Shown here in pieces: positions 13,249 through 24,578 of a DNA stretch of 64,000 nucleotides. How positions within the stretch are numbered: the stretch's first letter is position 1; each line of letters begins with the position of its first letter. Origin of the DNA: Ziziphus jujuba (lineage: Eukaryota > Streptophyta > Magnoliopsida > Rosales > Rhamnaceae); the NCBI RefSeq assembly GCF_031755915.1, contig NC_083385.1, positions 15,397,001-15,461,000 on the forward strand, given 5' to 3'. Under the pieces are notes generated by a model. The model had not been told where the DNA came from. It saw only the letters and a list, made by a program, of their open reading frames with translations, and searched no databases. Both the position numbers and the translations under genes were made by a program.

Positions 13249-14452
13249 TTTGGTGCAGACTATTATTGCATCTCCTCTGTAATGAATTCTAAGTTACTAA
13301 CTGGCTTTGAATTTTATGTGCAATTAAACGCTCTTCCTTTTTAGCTTTTTGGGAAAGCCGGGAATCAGCAATTATGGCTCAAGATAAAAATGAGAATTGT
13401 AATTATAATTACAAATTCAATTTATCATTAAATTAGATCATGTTTGAATGTTGGAATCCACTAAAATAAATGGTAAAATTATTATTAACTAAAAAATACT
13501 ACGGAGAGATAACAGAAACTCAAAAGCAAAAATATTTTATTTTTACTCTTTTTAAGCTTTCGTGATGACATCAAGTGAATATTAAGAAATATACTTGTCA
13601 CTAATGATGGATTGCCAATGGGATCTATATTTATTTTATGTGATAATAAAAATAAATAATTTAAATAGTTACCGTTAAAAAATTTACATAAACTACAATT
13701 TTAACAGTGATGATTATCAACAGTTATAAGTTAAACAAAACTGAATATTAAACTCCAAATAATTGATTTAAGAGAAAATTGCCGGATAAAATTCTTATGT
13801 GTCCATTTCCGTCCCAAAGTTAATTCAACCCCACAATGCAATATACCAAATTATTAATTTACTTTTATGTTTTGCTGTGAAAATTATTATTTAGCCTGCA
13901 TTAACAGCAATAAGGGATATGTTCTTAGGTCGGATATTCTTTCCTTGCAAAGCTCTAATTCAAGTTGTCCAACTTAGGAAGAACCACTTGCTTTCTCAAG
14001 AAATCCAAGTACATTACAAATCCTAATCAAATATAGTTATATAAACCCTCCGGGACAGCTAAACTGACAAATGTGATAGTAAATTTAGTATGAAATTGAT
14101 CAAAACTTTTTGTGTAACCTGCCCAAAAAAGAACAAATTACAAACCACTTCAACTAATTTGGTACAGTTGTCATAACCAACATTAGGAATGCATTAGGAT
14201 GTGGCTAATTTCACTTTTATACACAGATTTCATTATATTCCTTTTTTTTTTTTTTTTAATTTTTGCTACTATCTCATTGACTTTCTCCGTTTGCAAGAAT
14301 ATTCTATTCTTGGCTGTTATTTACAAGGATTATGTACAGTGAAACATGAGAAACACACGACCAGTAGCTCCTCAGGTGGCCGACAAAAGTCATTTGGGGC
14401 GTAAAGGTGACGTTACATTCATTGACAAGAAAATATTCATCTTCTGGTTAAT
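13249..14452. other. Intergenic spacer between the DYW PPR gene and the KH gene
   Basis: AT-rich spacer of 1.2 kb. It should hold the PPR gene's promoter and 5' leader on the right of 13248 and the KH gene's 3' UTR just left of 14453. No repeat, RNA gene or further coding segment stands out. Confidence 0.6.
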
Positions 14453-17400
14453 TCATGGTTTTTGGTCCGTTTGGATGAAAGCTTGAAGCAGACTTTGTGC
14501 TCTAAGTGTTTGATCAGGTGTCCCAGATATAACAACCTTCCCTTCACTTTTTCGGGGACTAGGGTCATGTACTTCAACTTTTGCACCTGAAATCTGATTC
14601 CATGAATCCAAATGATAATTGATACCAGGAAGAAAATTTGATAAGTTAAGAAAAGACAGAGAAATAGGGACCAGCAGGGTGATTAAACATTTAGTTACAG
14701 CTACTTAAACTTCCTCAAAGGAAGCTTCTATCTACACGACTAACATTTCTCTTTTACACTCCCAAAATTTTCATTTAGATATGTTGGTTTCTTATTACCC
14801 AACATTTTATATTTTATACAACAGAATTTTTTGCAGAAATAAGGGAGAACTGCAACATAGTTTAGGATGTTGATCATTATATATTTTCAAGAGGGTATAG
14901 GAAAGCACCTCTCTTAGGCGGTGCAAGTTGCAACCATCTTCACCATAAAGAGACCCAAAAGCATGCTGAGAAACTGCTATCTCCAGAATTGTATTTGTTA
15001 CAGTAGCAAGTTTAGATCCACTGCACAAGCATATGCAAAGAGTGAGATGTAGAAATTCCTGTCAGCATAGATTCTCTAAAACCCTTAATAATATTCTGAC
15101 AATGCAGTGTACTATTACAATATACTAGCTATTTAAGAAGAGCAATTGTCAGCAAAATGACAGTGGTATGCAATTTCTATAATTCAAATAGAATGCAACA
15201 GGGCAACCTTAATGTGGCAATGAATTTACAAAATACAGAGATTGCGGGAATGACGAACAGTTAACGAGTTTTACTTATATCCCAGATACAGCACTCATCA
15301 TACGGTCAAAATAACATTATAAAGAGTACAAAGATATGAATTTTGTCAAACACTTACCGGATATCCCTTTGCGTTATATAGAAATAGCCATTAAAAAAAT
15401 AATAATAAAAATAAAAATAAAAATTTAACATACAGCTTCCCAGTCTGTGTTGGGCTATGCTTACCTTAAAATTTCTAGATCCCCACCAAGAACACTGGCG
15501 CGCCCACCTTTCACAGTCTAAAATCATAACACCCTTAAATAGTGAGGTCCTTGGAGTGAATTAACAACTTAGAAACAAGAGAAAGCCATAGCAATTGACA
15601 ACTGCAAACAGGAGAGAAAATTTAATGAACCTGTGGTTGCTGCAACTTTGATGGGGAAGTACCATTGCTGTGGGAGAGTCCAAGTTGTTTCATTTGACAA
15701 GTTAAATTCGCTTCATCTTTGAAATCAGGACATAAGCCTAAGGATTGGTATAAGTCTGAGGAGCTGGTCTTCCTCAGCCTCCGCTGAACATTCCTCGCTC
15801 TAACATCATTAAACACTTCATGAGGCAAAAGGCGATCCCTCAGACTACTAGTGACTTGAAACAACGCATTTTGTACATTTTCATATTCACCAGTGATCTG
15901 CATATAATGTCAGGAAAACCTTTCTTAAAAGAATTAATTTAATTAGCAGGTGGCACAAGAAGCTTGGACCATATGAAATTTAAGGAGGCCAAACCAGTTA
16001 AAGCTGCATTCTAACTCATAATGCAATGTGCCAGTTCAATGGAATTTTTTCTTGCCTCAAATATCACTAAACAGATGGTAGAAAAAAGAACTGTAACAAT
16101 ATAGGCTAACACAGAGACCAATAACTTTCTCAAAACCTCAATAAAACTTGTAAAAAATATATGATTAAAAGGAATAATGAGAAAGGTATTTGGCGTACCA
16201 AAAAAAAAAAAAAAAAATCTGCAGAATCATAACTTCATATTGTAAGGACATGTTACTTTACATGTCAATGTCAGACTCAGCCCCCATCCCACAAAAAGCA
16301 AACAAATTAAAAAAATAAAAAATAAAAAGAAGAAACAAAATAGGACATCCTACCTGTACTACTGAATTGGCTGGGCCATAATCCAGTAACTGCTTCACTC
16401 CCAATATCTGTACATCTGCACCAGTAACTTCTCTCACTTCTGAAACCACCCCATCTTCATTACCACTCAGGTAATAAACTTCGTCTGATGCAACTAGGAG
16501 CTTTGCAGTAACAGTTGTTACCTTACTGAAGCGTAGAAGCCCTTTCTCAATGACACTCTCAACGGTTCTAGCAAAGACAAGGACAAGAGCATTTTGTGCT
16601 GGAGAGTAGGATGACTCGAGTGTCTACAAAAAGTTAGCCATCCATGACAAAATAACTATGTGCAAATTGTGAGAGTCGAGCTATTTTTGTATTTAATTTT
16701 TTCTTTGGCTAACCTCAGATGCAGAAATTGTGACCACACGCCCACCAAAGTTTGTAACAGGAGCTGCAAATTTTATAGAAGCACCTGTCTCAGCCTCTAG
16801 AGCTCTGACTATGAACCCTTTTTGGCCAATCACGCTTCCAGCTGCAACATTAGAGCAAATAAGTCTGAACACAACTTCATGCTGTGTGCCTTTTGCATCC
16901 TTGCCTGGGATTCCATTATTGTTGGCTAAGGTGCCCTCATTTGAAGTACTATTGACAGAGCTTCCATACATGGGTGGTAACAAGCAGCCAAGATTTGGGA
17001 AAAACTCTGCAAGCATCCTAGAAGGAGAGGCTCCATTAGGGTTGATCTCGGTAGCTTTTTTCAAAAGTTTAGGGCCGCTGTCTAGAGGTGGACGATGCCC
17101 TTCTGTGTTCTTCAATGCTGACCTTATAACTTCTAGATCCCCACCAACAGTTCTGGCATGCCCTCTTTTCACATTCTGAGATGACTTCCTCACCCTTCCA
17201 TAAGCACTCCTTGTTCTCAATTCATAAAGCATTTCACAAGGCAAAAGGTAATCCCTCAGACTACTAGTGACTTGAAACAGAGCATGTTGTACATTTTTAT
17301 AGCCACCAGTAATCTGCATTCATTTTCAGAAAACCTTTCTTATACAAGTACAAATTGAACTAGCAGTTAAAAAATATGCACCTTATGGAAAGCTCATGTT

Positions 17401-20291
17401 TTCCCTCAAAAAGCTAGAAGGCCAAAACCAGTTAAGAAGTATAGTATAATCAGTACCAAGTTAAGTTACTAAATAGAAATCGCCTCCCATCAATTCATTA
17501 AACATAAGGAAGAAATAACAAAAGAGAAGACCTCAGATGAGTACTCAGAATAAGAACTTTCTCAAAACAATAAACAAAGAAAGCACAGGTTTGTCGCATG
17601 CATGATCAATAGTAATTATGATTAGAAAAGAAATCACACATGATAACCGAAAAACGAAATATGTTCACGTCCTAAAAGAACATATTACATTACAATTAAA
17701 TAAAAATGTTAGACTTAAGTCTTAAAAAATAAAACCATCAGACAGGACTTGCTGGCTCAATTGTCTGGATGATAACAGGAAAAAAGCATAATAGAACATC
17801 CTACCTGTATTAATGAATTTGCTGGACCATAATCCAGGTACTTGTCCCCTTGCAATATCTGTATATCTGCACCAGTTATATCTCTCACTTCTAAAAACAC
17901 CTCATCTTCATTCTCTCTCAGGCAACCAACAGTATCTGAGGCAACTAGAAGCTTTGCAGTAACGGTTGATACCTTACTGAAGCCTAATAGAAAGCCTTTC
18001 TCAATCTCACTCTCAACGGTTCTAGCAAAGACAAGAATAACAGCATTTTGTGCTGGAGAGTAGCAAGATTCAAGTGTCTACAACAAGTAAGATAAAAAAT
18101 TAATTACATAGACATTGTGAGTGTTAAGGCACTTAAGCACTTAATTATTTTTGGGCTAAGCTAACCTCGTATGCAGAAATGGTTACCACACGCTCGGCAA
18201 AGTTTGTAACAGGAGCTGCAAATTTTATAGAAGCACCTGTCTCTGTCTCTAAAGCTCTAACTACAGACCCTTTTTGGCCAATGACACTCCCAGCTACAAC
18301 ATTAGAGCAAATCAGTCTGAACACAACTTCTTGCTGTGTGTCTTCCATGTCCTTGCTTAAGTTTCCATTACTGCTAGTTAATGTACACTCGTTTGAAGCG
18401 TTATTGATGGGATTTCCAGACATGGGTGGTATAAGTGAACCAACATTTGGGAAATACTCTGCAAGCATACCAGAAGGAGAGGACCCATTTGGGATGACCT
18501 CAGTAGCCTTGCTCAAAAGCATAGAACTGCTGTCTAAAGGTGGATGATCTTGAAGACAACTAGAAACAGCAATGAGAGCCTTCTTTACAGCTAAAACAGT
18601 TCCCACAATCTAACATGATACAAAAAAGAATTTCAGGTCAGAAAAGGCAGAATATAAGACATGCTCTTTCTTGGTTTGGATACATTTACTTCATCGTGAT
18701 TCTGTTGACATACTGGAACTACCATATTAAATTCAAGATCCAACAATAACCGAAAAAAAAAAACAAAAAAAAAAAAAAAAAAAAAACAAAAAGAGAAAAA
18801 AGATTTTTTCTTGACAAGATCATTTGCAAATTGACAAAGGTTCCCATGGTAAAAGTAGCTCATTTGATCCTAGCAAATGCACGTTGTGGTAGCACTTGCT
18901 AGGAACCTTCCATAGCAACATGTCTCCACTAACTTTCGGTAAGATAGGAATAAATTCAAAAATCAAGACGTAAACTTCAAATTTCTTACATTTTAACCAT
19001 TTCTCTAAGTTCTCTATTTTACCCATCAATCTATAGAAGAAAATAAAAATCGAGTCAATAGAATATGGATTCTGATAGACTCACGACAATATTTACTTGC
19101 AAATAAAACTGAATAAACGATAATGAAATTGAACGAAAATAGTATTGAAAAAAAAAGAATTCCAACACTTCCCAACTATATTTTTGCATTCTTAGGTCTA
19201 AACTAGAAATGTCATTTTTCACAAAATTCTAATTTGTCTGTAAGCAAAATAATTGTATAAGCATTTTTTTCATTATCATCTTCTTAATTTAATTCCACAT
19301 TTCAATAGTTTACAAGAAATATAAAAGTACATATATATTTTGATTAGAAAGATCAAATATTATCTTCATAACATAAAGAATTACATCATCTATATCTTTA
19401 TGGTGGATACATATCATGTATTATAAAAGTATTATCAATTTATCAAATAACCATTTAAAAACGAAAATTTAATATTTTGCTGAAAATTTAATATTTTGCT
19501 AAAAATAGTTGGAATTCCCCATCACCAATATCCCCAAAAAAAACAAGTATAAATAAATTTTTAAAATTTTGAGGGGTTTTGCATTTTAATGTTATAATCA
19601 TATGTCGGAGAACCAAATGGACCTGGATAACTTCGTCGTTCAAAACCTCGCTATTCGGAGCAGCGACAATCCTGATCTTAGCACCGCTTTCCTTTCTCAT
19701 TCTGGTTATATTGCTCCCTCCTTTTCCCATAACGGCCCGAATCTGAGACCCATGGGCAACCAATCTACACCAAACCTCGCCCGACCCGTTACTCAACTCG
19801 TTCTGCGCCTCGACGTTCCAGATTTTCTCAAAAACCCTAACCACCGCCTCCTGAGCCCCCGACACCATAGCCGCCTCACTCCATCCGCTTTCCGGCTCAA
19901 ACTCGATCCTCCTATCTACCAATTCCGAACCAACGACCAAAACGACACCGTACTGCGAACCCGGCGAAGGATTCTCGCAGTGGATCTTGGCGGCAGTCTC
20001 TCGCCGGAGCTGCGAAATGATGGAGCCGTAGTTTCCGATGATCCCGCCGATGACGGACGAGTGACAGAGGATACGGAATGCCACCTGGCCAGGCAAAACT
20101 TTGGGAACTCGTGGGGGCTGACGTGGTCTGGGTCGTGGTCGCGAGTCTCGTGACTGAGTCAATTCTTGTCGTGGTTCATGGCCGTCGTCGCTATTCCACT
20201 CGCCGCTTGCGAATCGGTGGTGGTGGTGGTGGTGGTGGTGGTTGTAATAGTGGTTGTTGTTTTTTTTCATTTGGAAAACGTTTTCCTCCAT
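14453..20291 (-). CDS. KH-domain RNA-binding protein with duplicated KH3-KH4 block, 9 exons
   Basis: Exons (minus strand order): 20291-19623, 18609-18166, 18077-17805, 17313-16714, 16623-16354, 15897-15631, 15517-15465, 15020-14909, 14593-14453. All introns are GT-AG and the frame is continuous, giving 942 residues. KH modules lie near 70-150 (GNYG), 172-245 (GKGG), 316-395 (GQKG), 410-482, 607-690 (GQKG), 699-772 and 865-937 (GEDG). The modules at 410 and 699 have lost the GXXG nucleic-acid loop (ENED and GNED) and may not bind RNA. The N-terminus has a run of eight His encoded by a (CAC)n tract, then an Arg/Pro-rich stretch. Plant relatives of the HEN4/PEPPER type usually have five KH domains and act in pre-mRNA processing. 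Here exons 2-3 and 4-5, introns included, are tandem duplicates. Exon 4 is a fusion (see findings). Splice calls are by eye; exon 7 (53 nt) is the least certain but is needed to keep frame with exon 8. Confidence 0.88.
15465..18609 (-). repeat. Intragenic tandem duplication in the KH gene
   Basis: The block of exon 2, intron 2 (88 nt), exon 3 and intron 3 is paralogous to the block of the exon 4 tail, intron 4 (90 nt), exon 5 and intron 5. Short introns 2 and 4 share a cactcacaat stretch. The donors after exons 3 and 5 both read gtaggatg, and exons 4 and 6 both begin ITGgYkNVQ-ALFQVTSSLRD. The exon 7 region (15465-15517) is also matched inside exon 4. This shows a genomic tandem duplication rather than retro-copying. 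Confidence 0.85.
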
Positions 20292-21050
20292 TATCGGTCT
20301 CTTTATGTGTTAAAGTTTAGAGCGAGTCATGACTCAGGGGTTTTTGCTTTTGCAGAGTGTGGTTTTTGGCAAAGAGAGAAAAAAGAGAACGATTCGGATG
20401 CTGAACCGGCCTATATAAAGCGCACGCTTGAGGCTATGTAGCCTTGGCTACTATGCCAATGCTTGCTTCAGATACATAAAAAAAGAATAGAATAATAGTT
20501 TTGGATTGTTTGGTCGCCGAGTAGAAAACTATAAAGCTGTTTTATGGTAATTATTTATTTATTCTCTGGGGCAAAAAATAAAAGAAAAAAAAAAAACTTC
20601 AATTTATAGTTTTGACTGTTTAGTAGTGTGGAGGAGACTGAACTGTAATATTTTCTTTTCTTTTTTTTCCAAAAAAATCTGATTAAAATAAAAATATAAA
20701 AGTTAGCGCAAGAGTAGCCGCCCCCATGTGTGTTATATAAAGCAGTTTTATTTATTTACTTTTCCAATAAAACAGCATATTTTTCTCATTTTAATAACAA
20801 GATAAGTATTCATGGTTAATTATAATATTTTTCAATCTCATATAGAATTATGTCCGGTTAACTTTTATTCTTTTTTTTTTCTTTTCTTTTTTTGGCTTTT
20901 TGGGGCAACAAGTTAACTTTAGTTTTTATCTTTATCTTAAGTATATAAAAAATAATACAATTTTGATATTTTATTTTTATTTTAGCATAATCAAATAAAA
21001 CTTGGATAGATATAGAAAGTTCCAAATGGGCTTATATATATATATATATA

Positions 21051-21220
21051 TATACAATCCGTCTATGGTGCGGATGATCTTCATACGGACTATAATATTG
21101 ATGACGGTTTTTCATAATATTGATGACGATTTTCTAAAAAACCGTTATTAATACTATAAAAAATCATCACTAATACTATGGTTCTCATATGAACCGTAAT
21201 CACCATAGAATTTCTGTATA
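21051..21220. mobile_element. TA-flanked inverted-repeat MITE
   Basis: The left arm runs through ctatggtgcggatgatcttc. The right arm, reverse complemented, starts tatacagaaattctatggtg and continues with attacggttcatatgag. Both arms then carry tattgatgacggttttt-like sequence, giving a hairpin of about 70 bases per side. It sits between (TA)n tracts, so a TA target duplication is plausible but cannot be proven. Similar in plan to the element near 43580-43760. Confidence 0.5.
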
Positions 21221-22537
21221 TATATATATATATATAAAAAGGAGGTTCAAGTGGTTAAAGGGGATAAATTACTCATGGCTTTGGCTTTTTTTTTATTTAT
21301 TATTATTTTTTTAATGGTGTGCTGCCTTCTTGTATCTTAAAAAAAGGAATAAAGAAAAGGTGCATCAATAATATTAAAGAACCAAGAAATCGTTGCCCAC
21401 TTTGAAAAGTGAAAATTATTTGAAGCTTAAGCGAGCGAGCCACATATTTTCATGTTTTTGCTATGATTTAGCCATACTCACATTGCTTCAGGATGAAGCA
21501 TGCCCATAATCGTACGTGCTGCGTTCAACCTTCTTAAATTTAAAACCATATTTAGTAAGAAAGTTATATATATATATATATATATATATGCATGTATATG
21601 GTCTATACGTTTATATATGCATCTTGCACTAATATTCAAAAGCATGCTCGGTGAGGAATTTAACATGAACCCTTGGTAATAGAGATTTTCTTTTTTTTCA
21701 GTTGAGAGTAAAAGGAGAATAAGTAGATTTGTAAGTTATAATACACACACGTGCGCACACGATCACATTTATATTGGATTAACTTATAATTCTTTGTTTT
21801 TTTTGAGCACTTTAATTATTGAAATTATATTTATTAATATTTATATTTCTTTGTAAATACAATTCTAATATACTACTAAATTCATATTTGATTAATTTTT
21901 AAATTTAAAATTTTAATTTTTGATATAATTAAAAAACTAATAAAATAATACATAACGTTAAAATCATAAAATCATTTTAATATAAACATAACTATATATA
22001 TATATATATATATGGAGTTAATATCTTCCAAAAATCACTTAAAAAAATTACAATCCAAGGTAATAATATTATATTAATGACTTTATATCACACTAATTGA
22101 TTTTTTTATTTGTTTAACTGGTTCCATTTATCTTTTAAAATTAAATATATAAAAGGTTCATTTGATAGATTATTGGGATAAACGACTAACATGATAGACA
22201 TAGTCTAAATTCGTTTTCTTTTATGTTTTGTGGGGGAGAACTATTGTTTTTTAGTACAATGATCTAAATTCTCTCATCACAAATAAAATAACAAAAATAA
22301 AACTTATTTTCTTTTATTGAAAAATTACTCATCATAAAAAAGCAAACAAATTCAACTTTGATACGATTATAAATAACATAACGATCAGTTGGGTTTGCCA
22401 AATTGTTTGGATTTGCAGAATTTGGGAATGGGGGTATGAATAGGTGCATAGGAGGTGCCCCAGCATAGGAAGTGGCCCCCAAATTATCATTATTTTTTTT
22501 ATGAAAAATATATTCATATTTATTTTTAAATCAAATT

Positions 22538-22840
22538 TTTAAAGATTATTGTAGTGCCCCTCTTAAAAAATCTTATTTATTTTATGGACAATAAGTGAAA
22601 TTATTTTTATATCATTACGCGTCTAGTTTATAAAGGAAATTAATTTAAAGATTATTGTAGTGCCCCTCTTTATAAAAAAAATAAATAAACTCTCTTCATC
22701 AAGTGTCTAGTTTATTTTCTTTTCGGAAAAAATAAATTTTTTTCTTTATATTTATAAAGTATCTTTTGAAATTTGTTTTTCCTATAAAGCTACTTTTTCT
22801 ATGGACAATAAGTGAAATTATTTTTATATCATTACGCATC
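22538..22840. repeat. Interleaved local direct repeats
   Basis: The string aaagattattgtagtgcccc occurs near 22540 and 22648. A second string, tatggacaataagtgaaatt followed by atttttatatcattacgc, occurs near 22583 and 22799. The two repeated blocks are interleaved, which points to successive small duplications. No coding content is seen. Confidence 0.6.
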
Positions 22841-23200
22841 CTAAATTTTTTTTATTTTTCTAGTAGTTGTTGGTCTCTGTATGATTAAACATCTATAAGT
22901 TTATTTAGCTTTTTTGTTTTTTTTTTTTTTTTTTCATTGCTTAAGAGTTAAAGGCTCTTATATGAGAAAAAGAAAAAAAAACAAAGGTTCATATTAGCTT
23001 AATCCAAATTATAGCAAATAAATTATAACTTAAAATATAAAATTCATTTAGATGAAAATTTTTATATATAATTATTAGCTAATGCAACAATTTACATTAC
23101 TATTGCTTTCAAAAATATATGTCATTGTACAATTATGATGCCTTCCAAACTAAATTTCTGGACCCCGGGTGTCACATTTGGGAACGAAAGTTAAGAAAGT

Positions 23201-23577
23201 TTTTAGATTTTTTAGCCTAAAATGAGCATTAATTTGTTTATATATTAAAATTAGCATTAGTTAAATGTAGTTATTTTTTAGGGGGTTTTTTTTTTTGGTA
23301 TTTATAATCATTTTAAAATTACAGTAATAGCTAAATTAAAGAACATGAGAAGAAAAGTATAATTTTTGGTGGACGGTCACAGTAGAATGAGCATTAATTT
23401 TTAGATTTTTTAGCCTAAAACAAGCATTAATTTTTTGTATATTAAAATTAGTAGTTAACGGTAGTTATTTTTGAGGTTTTTTTTTTTTTATCGTATTTAT
23501 AATCATTTTGAAATTACAATAATAGCTAAATTAAAGAAGAAGAAAAGTATAACATATGGTGGACAGTCAGAGTAGAC
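23201..23577. repeat. Tandem duplication, 198-bp unit, two copies
   Basis: Copy one starts at 23201 and copy two at 23399, both with ttttagattttttagcctaa. They share gcattaattt, a poly(T) tract, 'tatttataatcatttt-aaattaca' and ends in ggtggac(g/a)gtca(c/g)agtaga. Differences are spread evenly, so it is not very recent. Confidence 0.75.
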
Positions 23578-23889
23578 ACATACGTCATTTTACACCTCAA
23601 AAACAGGAATAGAATACGAGAAAGTCGGTGGGAGTGATTCCAATTCACAGATATTGGAATGTGCATGACGGTTTTGGTTTTTTTTAATAATTCATTTTAT
23701 TTATAAATTATTAAAATTTTTTTGAAGTATTCTACCGTTAGAACTATCTGTTTTATCAGTGCATAACAATTTTATTTATTTATTTATTATTATGATTATT
23801 ATTTTCCCTTCTTGAAAGTCATAAATCCTTCTTTTTATAAGGCTTTCTTATACGAGAAAGTGATAACGTTCTATTCCTACTAATCACAA

Positions 23890-24250
23890 AGATAATTTCA
23901 TCTTCCAATAACCACATGATTAATTAAAATAATAATGGTAATAATGAAAATAGAAATTCCTCATTCGTTTGTGCTGTTCCTTCTATTCATGGAACATAAT
24001 ATTTTAATTCACGAAACCAACATTTTTTTTGTAATTAACATTCATGAAATGATCGACATTGGAATGAAATTTTCTTTTTTGCTAAATAACATCGAAATGG
24101 AATGAATGTTCACATTGCCGTCCAAAAAATATTCATATAAGAAAATGTAGCTTTTTTTTTTTCTTTTTTTTTGGTTAGAAACCCAATCCATTAATTTTTT
24201 GGTTCGATAAGAATAGAAATTGTTGTTCTACAAGAATGTTCATTCCACAT
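23890..24250. repeat. Dispersed repeat, copy A
   Basis: Sequence around ccaataaccacat, aaaataataatggtaataat and gaaattcctcattcgtttgt, followed by ccaacatttttt and later gaaacccaatccattaattt, recurs near 34850-35480. The copies share order but have indels. This suggests an unnamed dispersed repeat, perhaps a non-autonomous transposon. Confidence 0.5.
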
Positions 24251-24526
24251 TTAGTTGAAAATATATACAGCAAAACATCTTCATAATAATATTCTATTTT
24301 AGAATAATTTCTATTTAATTATAAAAAAATTTGATCCCAATTTAAATTAATTATAACTAAGAATAAACTCTATATTGTAGTAAATTATAATTTTTTTTGT
24401 CATGTATATATTAAGGATCTTTGCCTCACATAATAATAATTACTTATATATTGCAAAAAATATATGATACCTTACACTCAGACTCAGCATAATTATAAAA
24501 ATTTATGTAAAGTTATTTGGGGTAAT

Positions 24527-24544
24527 TATTTATTTTTTAAAGTT
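24527..24544. repeat. Left target-site duplication of the LINE
   Basis: The 18-mer tatttattttttaaagtt is repeated exactly at 30249-30266, directly outside the other end of the LINE. It is followed immediately by the poly(T) that represents the LINE's poly(A) tail. Confidence 0.88.
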
Positions 24545-24578
24545 TTTTTTTTTGAAAAAGGGGGTAAAATATCATATA

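Larger units (their letters stand above)
20292..24526. other. Repeat-rich intergenic region between the KH gene and the LINE
   Basis: I see no supportable host gene in this 4.2 kb. The left edge should contain the KH promoter; a TATATAAA string lies near 20412 but it faces the plus strand, so its use is uncertain. The rest holds (TA)n tracts, an inverted-repeat element, local duplications and a dispersed repeat, listed separately. A short minus-strand frame near 22264-22482 looks protein-like (GATSYAGAPP...) but nothing supports it. Confidence 0.6.

Noticed and set aside
16730..17179. 149-residue plus-strand frame opposite KH exon 4
   Set aside because: Antisense shadow; the matching frame at 18179-18547 exists only because the KH exons are duplicated.
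19602..20153. 183-residue plus-strand frame opposite KH exon 1
   Set aside because: It is the antisense shadow of GC-rich KH coding sequence, has no domain and no splice or promoter support.
22264..22482. Minus-strand frame with GATSYAGAPPMHLFIPPF
   Set aside because: Protein-like for about 30 residues only, then AT-rich; no family recognised and no gene context.
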